Shown piece after piece: positions 27,417-39,400 of a DNA stretch of 64,000 nucleotides. The stretch's first letter is position 1. Each line of letters starts with the position of its first letter. The translations under genes and the position numbers were made by a program. The DNA comes from Yamagishiella unicocca (Eukaryota; Chlorophyta; Chlorophyceae; Chlamydomonadales; Volvocaceae). Under the pieces are notes generated by a model that saw only the letters and a list, made by a program, of their open reading frames with translations, was not told the origin of the DNA and did not search any database. The DNA lies in the NCBI GenBank assembly GCA_003116995.1, contig BDSL01000046.1, forward strand, positions 558,001-622,000, in the 5' to 3' direction.

Positions 27417-29124
27417 CTCGTGATGGGGCGCTGGATAGGTGGGGAAGATGAAGAGGCCACGTTCCAGTGGGTGTGACCTGGACACGGATATAGCATGTAT
27501 ATTTTTATGCAGGGATTAAGAGCGATGGCAAGAATCCTCATCGCAGATTGAGGGGGCTTCTCGAGCGAACTCATATGTGGCGCCGGAGACTTGCTGGTTC
27601 GTCTCCAGGGCAGCGATGGGTGCAGGGGGATTAGTACGAGGAGGAACACAGCAGTATGGGGCCCACAGCTGAGGCCAGCGAGCAGCGCGGAAGGGGTCCA
27701 CCATCTACCGGTGTTACGGCAGCTCTTGCACGCTATGTATATTCTTTGGGCTGCAGACTGGTTTCGTCTGCAGCTGTGAAAGCTGCTACTGCGCAGCTGG
27801 CTGCGTTAGTTAGTCGAGGTGCCTGCTGAGACCGCACCCAGCTAGGCCGTCACGCCGTTTATGCCGTACGACGACTACGGCAAGAAAGCGTCAAATATTC
27901 GCACCGTACACTCCAACACGAATACTCACAACCGCTCATTCACACTCTCACTTGTCTCTGAACCGTCCATGCGATCCGTGGCGTAGTTGGACGCCGCCGC
28001 ACTTGTGCGGAACCTGTAACTTGTAAGGTTGTAACCTAACGGCGGCTACCGGAGGGGGCCCCAATGCGGTTGGAACCCCAGCGACAAAGCGCCTTTCACG
28101 AACCAAAAGCAAATACACTTCCGCTCACGTTGCCTCTGGCCTGATAACGAAGGGTCAGAAATGTCTCACGTGCAGCCCGATCAGTCCCATCAAAGGCCGT
28201 GTCCAACACAGGATGAACATCAGTCGTAACAACACCAGCCCCACGGTATGCGAACCGAGGCACGCGTGCGCCGACAGAGGTATGCCGCACAATCAGCCTG
28301 TTTCAGGCAGCTTGGCGCAGGCCTCGAGCACACCCGACCGGCGCCTGGGCGAAATGCGTGGCGCCACACGAAGCTCCCCCAGCGCCGTGTCAACAGAAGG
28401 AACACATACATACATACTATCATACATACACACACACCGGGCCTCCGCACCCAAACTTGCATCGCGCCACCATGATGGCCCTACGCGCCACACCCGCCCC
28501 GCCAACCCAGCTGGCACCGCACCGCACTGCACCGTAGCGCCGCACCCGATCACCACGCGGCGGCCCCCCTCGCTGCATTTGCAACCCTCTGCCCGGCCTG
28601 CTCCCCTCCCAGCGCGCGCCGAAGACGGCCAACGAGCTCCCAGCTGCCGGGCCTACTCAGCCCGCAGCAACCCTCCGCCACCCCTCCCTCCCTGCCTCCC
28701 GACGCTTGGACATGGAGCGCTTGCCTCAGCCGCAGCGGGGGTTCGGCGGGAGGAGGCCTTCCCGTCACAGCCTCAAGGAACCACGTCACGGGTCCGCAGC
28801 CAACCCTTCCCGGTCTCATGCTGCAAGCACGCCTCGTCGCGGCCTTTGAGCTCTGCAAGCCCTGACACCGGCGCCTTCGCCGCTGCCCAGGCGCACCTCC
28901 TCAGCCGCCCCTGCACACGCGGATGCTCGCTAAGCCCACGGTTCGCAAAACTCTCGCCCTCAATCCTTTGCTTGATGCCCACAGCTCTGACGTTCCAGTC
29001 AGCAAAAGCGCCTCGCGCCTGCGTCCTCGCAACAGCTGCGCAACAGTGTCACCCGGGCAAATGGGAGGCCACCTCCACCTCCACCACCGCCGCCGCCGCG
29101 CCCCAGCCCCAGCCCCATCCTCGC
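27417..29124. other. Convergent intergenic region / 3' UTRs
   Basis: Lies between the stop codons of the glycosyltransferase-like gene (plus) and the OPR-RAP gene (minus). Three TGTAA pentamers at 28015-28034 are good poly(A) signals for the plus-strand gene. A CATA/CACA microsatellite occupies about 28400-28437. A 519-codon plus-strand open frame starting at 28213 runs antisense through the RAP exon and is not accepted as a gene. Confidence 0.55.
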
Positions 29125-32100
29125 TCACACCCCCACCCGCTCCACCTCCTCGCGACCGTCCTTGCCGCCGCCGTCGCGGAGCCCCTGCTTCCCCACCTCC
29201 TCCTCCCCACTGCCCGACCCGCTCATTGCCGACACCAACATCTCGCCCTCCTCGCCATCGCTGTCTCTCCAATCCACGGCAGGCGCCCTGGCGGCCTCGG
29301 CCTCCTCCGGCCCCTCGTCCAGCTCCGACATCAGCTCATTGATTTTGGACCGCAGGTACATCCGCTGCCTCACCATATCATTGCCCAGCGCCTGCCAGTC
29401 CTGCCAGTGGATGTGGACCTGCTCGAAGCCGCGCGCGCGCAGCAGCGCGCAGCGCAGGCGGGTGCTGCCGGCGAGCGACCTGGGGTGGGTGCGCAGAAAG
29501 TGCTGCGGGCCGTCCGCCTCGAAGGCGAGCTTGCGGCCGCGGAAGGTCACCACCGTGTCCACGGAAAAGAGCTGGTCGGGTGTCTTGATCTCCATAGCCG
29601 GCTGGAGCCTCATGGACTCCAGGGTTCTGCGCGGGTTTCGAGCGTTAGGCGGGGGGGCGGGGCCGAAGGAAAGAGAGAGGTACGGTGTCAGAAATGGACG
29701 GATCCCGTCCTCTTTCATTTTTGTGTTTTTCGCGCCGGGAAGCAGTCTCCGATGTCAGTCTCACGAAGATAAGGCCCGTCTCGCTGCGCTCGGCCGCCAC
29801 CTTTCCGTACAATGATCGTATCCCGACAGGCTCGGGGCGTTCGAGCGTTCTTATGTCGCCCTGCACCGCCCCGTGCCTCTAACCCGCATGCACGTTTCCC
29901 CACCCTCTATGCCATGCTGCTTCCCGCCGTGGTGGTGGTGGTGGACTCACTTGAAGACGTTTGACTGGAAGTCGGAGATGTTCCAGTCCTTGGCCAGCTC
30001 CAGGAAGTTTGACCGGCCCGCTTGGAGCACAGCCGGCGGCAGCAGAGACACCACCTCCGAGCCCCCCGGGACCAACTCCTGTAGGGTGGGGGGAAGAGCG
30101 GAGCAGTGGGTCGGTTGCGGCCCGGTTTGTTTCGAGTGCTGCATCGCGCCAGGTGCCCCGGGGGAGTGTCAGGTGCCCCGGGGGAGTGTCAGAGCGGTGA
30201 GGACAGCCGTCCAGCCACCTCAGCCTCACCTACATGCGTTCGTTCAACGCCGCCGCTCCTCCCTCCCTCCCCCCTTCCCTTCCTCCTTTCCTCCCTCCCT
30301 TCCTCCTTCCCTCCCTCCTTGTCTCCCTCCCTCCCTCATAACAGCACACACATCGGCCCGCACGCCGCGATTCCTAGCCCCTGATGCGACCTTAATCCCA
30401 CCCTCACCCCGCACCCCTTCGCCCTCTCACCTGAAGCCACATGCAGCAGTGGAACAGCTGCGTGCTGCCCCGCGCCCCCAGGCCGTCCGGGTCCCTCTCC
30501 CCCGCGTCCACGAACAGGTGCGCCAGCAGCCCCAGGTCCCGGTGGTCCAGCACCGCCAGCGACCAGCAGATGTTGGTGAGGCTCTTGTCGCTGATCATGC
30601 GCGGCCCCGCGCCGCGCACCAGCTCGCACACCAGCTGGTACAGCTCCGGGTCCGAGTGGCCCGTGTAGGCGCACGCAAGCATCACCAGCGCCAGCTGGTT
30701 GCAGGCGCCGGGGTTGCGTGTCGCCGCTGCCACCACCACACGCGCGGCGCGGTAAAAGAGCGTCTCATCGTAGTGGCTGGCGCTGCCCAGGGCCCACAGC
30801 ACGTTGCCCAGCGAGAGGGAAATGTCGGTTGGCTTGGCGCCGCTGTTGCACATCCCCAGGCCCGCGATCGCGAGCGCGTCGTACATGTCCCGGTCGTACT
30901 GTCGTACGGCGGTGAAGGCCCAAGCGGTGTGGGAGATGCACTGCGGCGTGACCTTGCCGTCGCTCAGGCGGGGCGTCAACACGGCCGCCGCGCGGCTGAA
31001 AAGCTCGCTGTCGTTGTGGCCCAGTGTGGCCATGGACCAGAGGAAGACGGTGAGGTAGCGGCTGTCGAGGCCAGCTAGGCGGGGAAGAACGGAGGCCGTG
31101 AGGGTGGGCAGGAGCTGCGGCGGCAGCTGCTCCATCATGGCGTCAGCGGCCGCCGACGCCGCCGCCGAGGCCTGCATCTGCATGTGCGCCATGCCGGCAG
31201 AGGTGGCGGCACAGGAGAGCTGGTCCCCGGCGGCTTCCGCGTCGGGCGCTTCTGTGTCAGAGGGCAGGTCCAGGTCCATGACTGCCGCCATGGCGGCGCG
31301 CGCAGACGGCGTGAAGGCAACCACAGGGTCGCGCCCGCTCAGCCCGACGCCGTCGCCAGGAGGCGCCTTTGTCCGATCGCGCCAGCTGAGCCTCACTGCG
31401 TTGGCGCTGCCGTCGCCGCCCTCACTAGACGTCCTCGTCGCGCCGCCCGCCGGTGCCTCGCCCTCGGGCCCCCTCGCGCCCTGAAACTCAACGCCACGGC
31501 TGTCTCCGGCAGCACCCGAATCGGCCCCCAAATGAAGCGCCGCTGGAAATGCCGCTGCCGCGGCACCCGTCAGTCCAACTCCCGCACGGCTGTCCCCGGT
31601 ATCACCCGCGACAACTCCCGTAGCCGCTGCCGCCGCTGCCGCGGCAGTTGCGCCACCCCCGGCTTCGTGAAACTTCGACAGCGGGTCGACGAAGCCCGCC
31701 CGCACCCGGGCCGCGAGGGACGAGGAGATGGCGTTGGACGCGGGGGTGGTGCTCCCGCCGCCGCTGCGCGCCTTTCCGGCGCCGGCAAAGGTGTTCCCCA
31801 CGACCAAGCGCGCCAGCGCCCAGCACAGCAGCGCGAGGTTGCGCGCGTCCAGCTGCCGCACCTCCGGCATCATCTCGCGCGCGATGGCAGCCAGCAGCTG
31901 CGCGTCCCACACATGCAGGGTGGCGTACGCCCACAGCACCTGCACCACGCCGGAGTGCGTGAAGCCCGACAGGGTCAGCTGCACGGCGGGTCCGGCTGCG
32001 GCAAAGAGCGCCGGCTGCGGCATGCCGGCTCGCGCGTACGCCCACAAGATGTTGGACAGATCCTGGGGGCAGAAGTCCGCGATGCGCTGCACTGCCACCT

Positions 32101-34039
32101 TGGCCAGGGCGTGCATGAGGGCCTCGTGGGTGGGGTGCGTGCGGTGCTGGCGCGCAGCCACGAAGGCGTAGGCCATGTTGGAGATGTCGTAGGGGCCGAA
32201 GTTCTGCAGCGACTCCAGCGAGCACTCCGCCAGGCGCCGCCACGCAAGCCGGTCAGTGCAGCCGAGACGTGCCAGCGCCCACGCCGCGTTGACCAGTCCC
32301 TGCGGCACAGCCTGCGCCAGCAGCCCCCCCGCCTCCTCCTCCTTCGGCGGACCAGGGACCGCCGCAGCGGCACTCGTCGCCTGGGCCTGCGCCTTGGTCT
32401 GGGCGGGAGCTGGGTCACCGTCAGCATCTGCGTCCACACTGGCGGTGCCTGTGGCGCTGGTGGCTGTGGAGCTCGAACCGCCGCGCAGTGATGGTTCGGT
32501 GCCGCCGGAACGCGGGAAGCAGATCAGCTGCTTGCTGGGGCCGGCGGCGGCTGTGCCGTCGTCAGGCTGCGGCTGCTGCTGCCCCGGCGCTGCTGCCGAG
32601 CCGGGTGTGTCGCCGCCGAACAGCGCCGCGCGCATCTGGGTCCACGTGCCCGGCTCCGGCACGTGGCCCAGCTTTGCCCACACCCACAGCGCATTGCACA
32701 GCTCGCGGGTGCCGCAGCTGGCGATGTGGCGCACTAGCATGGCGTCCAGCTGGGTGAGGAGCTGCCGCGTGGCCGCCTGGCGCGCGGGCAGCTGCACGTC
32801 GGACGCCTTGGCGAGACGGTTGAGGCTGCAGCTGACGTGGCAGTGGTTGAACTGGTCGCCGTAGCGCTGAACGTGCGCTTGCAGCTCCGGGATTGTTGTG
32901 ACGTTGCGCAAGATGCCGGTGAGTTTGTGAGGGTGGATGGCGTTTGGCGTCAAAGGCAGACGCGGCCGCGCCCAGCCGTCGCCCGGGTGGCTCCGCTGGT
33001 GCTGGCTGCCGGCGCGTTGGTCGTTCCGCGAATGCGGCGCGGCCGGGCGGCGCCCGGCCAGCGGCCCTTTTACGGCAGGCTCAGCGGCTCCTCGGGACAT
33101 GGCCGGCCGGTTATGTGACGTCTCGGGACCTGGCTTGCTGCCGCCGGTAGCGGCAGTGATGGTGGCAGCGGGGCGGCCGTGCTGGTCAAGGGTCCCTGGC
33201 TGGGGCTCCAGATCGCTCCCACCATCACGCACAGGCGACTGCTTTCCATAGCGCGCCGGCGCGCTAGCCTTGCGGTCCTGGTGCTGACTGCGAGTTGCCG
33301 GAGGCGGGCCTGACTGCATGTCGGCGGCCGGACGCTGACCTGCAGGGTTGTCTGATCCCTCCGCTTGCCTCGCTTTTCGTGCCCTCACTTCTTTCGGCCG
33401 CTGACCATGCTCCTCGCGGGCGTCAGCCACAGCTTGATGCACTGCCGCGAGACGTTCCTCCCGCGAAACAACCGGCGCCGCGGCGCCATCGCTGTCATCG
33501 GGTGATAGGCTGAAGTGCACGTTGAAGTCGAGATCATCATCGGTGCCAGTTTTCGCGTTAACCGCTCTGCCATGAAATCGGGTCGCGTCGGGGCGCTCAA
33601 CACGAACTGAACCCGATGCGACTGCGCCAACTGAGCGCCCTCGTTGGGATGCCGGAACCCTAGCCACATGCACACCATTTTGCCTATTTAGGCCAATTGC
33701 ACGGTCTCCATGTGCCAAAATACCCAATTCCTTTCCAGAAGCGTGGCTGCGGGCTCGTCCCTGGCTGCCCGCCGCTGCACAGCGGCTCCTCGCTCTAAAA
33801 GCCCGGCCACCCTGCTGCACCAGAGCGCGCCATGGTGAATGGCGGATCAGCGCGCCAAGTCGGCCCTACGCACGAGATAGGCCGTGTGAGGAACAATCGT
33901 GGAGCATCTGAAACGCAGCCCTCGCAGTCACCAAAATTACCTCATTGCAACTACTCGTAGAGCATCCGCCGACCGGAACATGTAAGCATCCATAACGACA
34001 TAAGCTTGCCGCAGAAGCCTGTCCCGCTAGGCCTGACAT
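29125..34039 (-). CDS. OPR-RAP organellar RNA-binding protein
   Basis: Model (minus strand): 34039-33941, 33814-30431, 30078-29951, 29626-29125 (stop TGA); about 1370 residues. The large exon has no in-frame ATG near its 5' end, so I add a short first exon (MSGLAGQASAASL..., with an in-frame stop just upstream) that gives a transit-peptide-like start; this exon is inferred. Residues about 35-320 are disordered and low-complexity. The middle carries degenerate helical repeats of octotricopeptide/FASTK type, e.g. ELCNALWVWAKLGHVP, GLVNAAWALARLG, DISNMAYAFVAARQ, DLSNILWAYARAGMP, GVVQVLWAYATL, NLALLCWALARL, TNICWSLAVLDHRD. The last exon encodes a RAP domain: VVTFRGRKLAFEADGPQHFL, RARGFEQVHIHWQDW. 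OPR proteins bind specific chloroplast or mitochondrial transcripts and govern their stability, processing or translation. The RNA target cannot be read from the sequence. Confidence 0.88.
30150..30340 (+). repeat. 21-nt duplication and CT-rich tract in OPR-RAP intron
   Basis: Two tandem copies of AGGTGCCCCGGGGGAGTGTC at about 30150-30191, followed by a CCCT/TTCC-rich run at about 30258-30338, all inside the intron between the OPR exon and the next exon. Confidence 0.75.
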
Positions 34040-36407
34040 GTCCGAATCCACCTATAATCTCTACTCCTCTGTTCAAGAGGTTCAAAGAATCAGATAAAGT
34101 ACTAGATACCTCAGGTTCAGTCGTTCAGACTTGCAGCAGATAAACTTTCTGCCGTACGCTTGTTGATAGCATAGCGGCACAAAGGGAATAGCCCGTTTGC
34201 CCGCACATTTCGCAGATGCTGGCGCTGGCTTGACAATGCAGAATTGTATAAGAGCCCCTTCTATTGGCAGCGTTATGTGCATTCGGGGCGTCGCCCCCAA
34301 CAGATGCGTACCGTATTAACCTTGGTAGAACATCCCTGCTGATCCGTTGTGAATGCGCCTTTTCCAACGTTGCACAGAGTCATCGCCCAGTTGCGCTGAA
34401 CACTGGTTGTGCTCTTCGTGCTGGTTCTGATGGGCATCCGTGATAGGCAACAGATTCTTGAGGAGTTGCACATGCAGGAGGCTGCGAGTTTACCCTATTG
34501 CACCGAAAGATGCAGCGTATGCGCTCGATCGGCAGGACGCCACGACAGGCATCTGTCAACTAACAAAACATAACATCCGTGCATGCTTTAGGCAAACACC
34601 ATATAACATGCATTATCAGACCATAAAAAAAGTCCGCTTGTAAGCCGGATCACCAAGCGCCCCGACGACGCCAATGGGTTGGCATAGGAAGCCAGCGCCA
34701 CGGAGCCACAACTGCTGTTGGGTTCTCTTTAAGCCCTAAGTCACAAATGCCCGCAAGCGTGGGGACAAACCGCAGTGTTTGCGTCCTAGTATAGTCAAAC
34801 GGCATTCGACAGGCAGACTATCAGCCAGCTCTCCTCAGTCCCCCAAGTCTCTACCTGCCGTTGCCACAGTGTGCACGATCCACTAACCCAGACATAGCCA
34901 CCATGGGTGTAGGTTTGGAACAGCCTTGCCTGGGCTACTTGCGCCACTGTCATACAGCCATACATAGCTGGAGCACCGGGAACTCCCTCGACGCAACCAG
35001 AACTCCTACACGCCGAAGACGCATTTGCAGCCGGCCGACGCGCCTAGAGGTCCGCAAGCAGCAAGCACGCCCTGGACCTGCCCCTGCGCACACACCACTC
35101 GACCTGCACGAGCTGCAGCCACTGACAACACCAAGCAGCATGCGTCGCACCTGGTAGCGGCCCAACAAACGAAACCCTTAACAGGCGGATGCGCCCGCAA
35201 CGCGCATGTGCAGTGACCGCTTCCCTCCCCCCTCCCCTCCTGCCTCCCAAACCACCGTCCACACACACTCGTTCTCCCAGCCTGAAGACCAGGCACACGC
35301 GAAATCCAACGTGCACACCACCACGCGCGCAACACCTGCAGTCTGGTATGCCGTACATGAAGCACATTCCCATGTAAACATGATCATTCTTAGTGAAACA
35401 CGCCCACGGCAGCAGACGACACGACACAACACGTAGACAGGGGCGGCCGACGCAGCAAGGCAGCGCCCAAACGAAGGCAAACATAAGTCGTGGCCCGCCC
35501 TCGAGCCGTAAACGCGGCCGCACGACTCTACAGATACCCCTCCGTGGCTCTCCTCCAGAACCCTCCCAAGCAGTTGCTGGAGGCCTAGGGGAGGGGGCCC
35601 TGCTCGCATGGCCTATGCGGGGCCCTGCTCGCATGCCTATGCGGGACCCTCTCATGCCGCCCTTAACGTTAATATGCGCTATCTGGCTCTTTCACTTGTT
35701 CCGCGGTAATCCTGCAGGATGGACACCTACCTCACCGCGCGGCAGCCAGGCGGGACGCGGCTTGCACCCACAGTTCGGGCCGCCACAACAGACAACTCGC
35801 ACGGCGTCACACATGGCTACTCAAAACTCTGCCTGCTTTGGGCGTATCCTTACGAGCTCGCCCAACTGCCCTCTCTCCGAGGCGGCGTTTCTAGGCGGCA
35901 ACCATGCTACGGCTTTCTCGACAGCAGCTAAATCGCGTCCCGCCAATCAGCCACCCCACCCGTGTGACCTTTCACGCCCGTCTGGGACGGCTGTCTACAG
36001 CTCTCTACGGCTGGTCCCCGAGCGCCATCCGCAACAGGCCGCTCGATGCGCGAGCCGGGTGCGCAGTCCGTCTCCCCCGCCATGCTTTGATCGATTGGCC
36101 GCCCTTTCCAACCGTTGCCATCGCCATGACAACGTGGCGCATGAGTCGTTCAGCATTGCGCGAAAAACGAATTGAAGAGGCTTCTCATAACGTGCTGGAT
36201 GGACCGTCCAAGATCACGTGCGCGCCAACACACGCGCAGCCTACCATGCCATACCATTTCAGCCGATGCATAAGGAACGAGGTCCGTATAAGTAGTGCCA
36301 AGCCACCATCCCTACCTTGACCCCGGGCCACCGGCAGTGCCGCCCACGTTCTGCTGAGCGGCTGCGGCTCTGGCGCCCGCGCACCCACTACTGCCCACAC
36401 CACGTCC
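34040..36407. other. Intergenic region
   Basis: Upstream of the OPR-RAP gene and downstream of the kinase gene. The part nearest the OPR-RAP start (34040-34900) is visibly less GC-rich and presumably contains its promoter. A short duplication of GGGGCCCTGCTCGCATG with CCTATGCGGG lies at 35596-35644. Open frames such as 35393-36175 show no domain and no convincing splice context. Confidence 0.45.
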
Positions 36408-39400
36408 TCACGCCCTCAAGCCCGTAGATCCGGAGCTGCCCGTCAGCTGCTTCAGGCTCTCCAGCTGCTGGCGCAACAGCTTCACTAGGACCGACGCGCT
36501 GGGTCGCAGGTTCGGGTCCCCCGACCAGCAGCACATGGCGAGGTTCCTGCGTGAGCAATGGTAATGCCGGATTTCCCCCGGGGTGGACGGTGAGGCGCAC
36601 GTGAGCCAAAAGAACGCGCATGAGGACTAGTGCGGCAAAGCGGGTGCGTGGGGAACGCGACGTCAGCTGTGTCCCAAGCCACGTGTTAACAGCGCAGATG
36701 GAAAATGAGATGACAACAGGCATGTCGTACAGCAATGGGCATCTGCCGGCCGCATGGTACTGCGGACGTGAGCTGTACGGTGCCCGCCGCCTCCCGCAAC
36801 CCTGACACGCCAACCCACGGTTCTACGCTACCCCATATCCTAACACAACACCGGCCTGCCTGGCCGGCTGCTTGTGTGCGGCACCTACTTGTATGCCGCC
36901 AGCGTCGTGTCCGGGAAAGCAGGGCGCTTGCCGTGATACACGGCCTTCATCAGCGCCCGACTGCCGTACTCGTTGTCACTGTACGGCGTCTTGCCGGTCA
37001 TGAGCTCCCACATCAGCATGCCTAAGGGTGGGAGGGAGGCGGACGCGTCACCAGGGCCAGGTGTTTTAGGAAATGGCCCTGCTCCCGTCTTCCCAATATC
37101 ATCAGCTCGCATTGCTGCACGAGTGTTCGGCCGGGGGGGTGGGTTGTCAAGCAACGTTCGCGCGTCGCAGTGTCATGGGCGGCGACTCCTCTCACACGGA
37201 CAGCACCCGATTCGTGTACGGAGGCGACGCTGAGGTGACGCGCAACGCCACCTCCAGCAGGCGCCCGGCCCGCCGAGCTGATGCCGCCGATGATGGCACT
37301 GCGCGCTTCGCAGAGGCCGCCACCCCCGAGGCACGACCACCACCAGGTGGAGCTCGCGCCTAACAGCGACTGCCGGCACAGTGCGCAGCCGGCTAGGGGG
37401 AGAGCAGAACCGCTCGCCGGCACGCACCGAATGCGTAGATGTCGATGCTGGCGTCGACGGGCCTCCCCGCCACGAACAGCTCCGGAGCCATATACTGCAG
37501 CGTGCCGCAGGCCTCGTCCGGCAGCACCGCCGGCCGCCCGGGCAGCAGCCCATCCTTCAGGATTGCGGCGTAGCTGCACGACGACAGCGGCAGGCGCATG
37601 GGTGGCCGCGGATAAGGTCAAGGGAGGGGGCTTAGACTTGTATGCAAGCTTGGAATGCGGAGCCGGGACCAGACGCACATCGACATGGAGCTCCATCTTT
37701 ACGTGCATGGCGGTACTGCATGCGTGTGGTGTGGCTCCCCCAGCCGTCGCTCTTCCCGAATTCCCCTGGACCCGGCCCCACCCGAAGTCTCCGAGCTTGC
37801 ATACGAAGCCGCGCGGGTCTCTCGGGCTGGATCGCAGCAGCACGTTGCCCGGCTTGAGGTCGCAGTGCGCCAGCTTGGCGGTGTGCAAGTGGCGCAGAGC
37901 CAGAGCGATCTCCAGCAGGCACATGTACACGAACTGTGGGAGGGAGAGGGAGCGCGGGGGGGGAAGGAAGACAGCATCAGCGGACGAGTCCATGCCGGCA
38001 GGCAGCGACAGCACGTACGGCCCAAGGATACCCTTGCTACAGCGGCGGTGTTCCGCATCCTCCTACATGTGCCCGGCCCCCGGGGCCCCGGACGGACGTG
38101 GCCGCCCAGCAAGTTGACGCAGCCTCCTTCCCTCCCTTCAGCCCAGCACGCGAGGTGAGGTGTGCCCTTCCCCAACGCAGCGCACGCAGCGCACCTCCAT
38201 GTTGGACTTGCTGTCCGTGGCCGTGAAGGTGCCGCGCTTGAGCGCGTGGATGAGCGAGCCCTGCGAGGCGATGTGGGTGCGCGAGTCAGCCCCCGCACCA
38301 GACGACATAGCCGAAGAGCAGAGTAATAAACAATCGGAGGGCGTTTGAGACGCTCGCAACCGCCTCCTCCATCGCAGCACCGCACCGCAACAACACGCGG
38401 CTCACCCAACGCCCCTCCCTCTGGCCCAGTCCCTTCCGCTTGGCACCGAGCAACCCGAGCGCGATGCCCCACCCCCACCCCCGCCCTCCCACCCAAGCAC
38501 CCCACGTGCGCGCCTCCGCCCCACCCGGTCTCCAACCAGGCTTCCCGTGGGGTCGAAACACTCGGTTCCTCCGACACCCACCATATCACAATACTCCATG
38601 ACCAGCGCAGAGCACAGCGGCGGCGGCGGCGAGCCGGGCGGCGCCAGCGCCATGTACTCCGCCTGCCCCATCAGCCAGCAGCGATTGAGCGATGCGTCCT
38701 GCATGAGCACCACATTGACCCAGTGGCAGTACCCCTGCACGATGTTCGGGTGCGACAGCGATGACGTCACGCCCAGCTCCAGCGCGTTCCGCAGCAAGTC
38801 GCGCTGGCGCTTGGTCATCTGCGCCGCGGTCTTGGACAAGCTCCGCCGCGCTGGCGCGTTCTGCGAGCCTCCTTCCTTGGACGCTCCGTTCGGGCTGGCC
38901 TGATCCTTGGCGCTGCCGTTGGCGGGAGTGGTCTGCGGCGAGGCAGTAGCGCTGCCCTTGGCGGCGCTGGAGCCGGCGGCTTCGGCCGCCGCCGCCGCGA
39001 GCACCTCGGGCCCGGCGCTGGAGCCGTCGGGGTTGAGGTTGCCGGCGGGACCGTCCTCCGTGGCGATGGTGTCTGGGTCCGTGTCGTCCGGGTTTTCAAA
39101 CAGCTTGACGGCAACCTCCAGCCCGAGGTGCAGGTAGCCTTGGAACACGAGGCCGCTGCCGCCGCGCCCGAGTACCTTGCCCAGCTTGAGGACAGAGAGC
39201 TCCTCGGCCTCCTCAGCCCTGCAGCGCGAATGAAGCGGTGGCGGCCGCGGGGTAGGGGGCAGAGAGTAAACCGTTGAACCGGAGGAGGAGTGATCGGGGA
39301 CACAGGGGGCGCGTGTATGGAGAAAGCCGTGTATCCTCGAGCGTGGGTCGATGGGGTTATGTTGTTGGGCGCGAGGGGGCTGCGTGCCCAGCCATGGGGC

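Noticed and set aside
28213..29772. 519-codon plus-strand open frame
   Set aside because: It overlaps antisense the RAP-domain exon, whose protein is clearly conserved. Its own product is Pro/His/Ser-rich low-complexity, typical of GC-rich shadow frames.
31184..32491. 435-codon plus-strand open frame
   Set aside because: Shadow of the OPR repeat exon on the opposite strand.
35393..36175. 260-codon plus-strand open frame
   Set aside because: No domain, no matching exons, composition of intergenic sequence.
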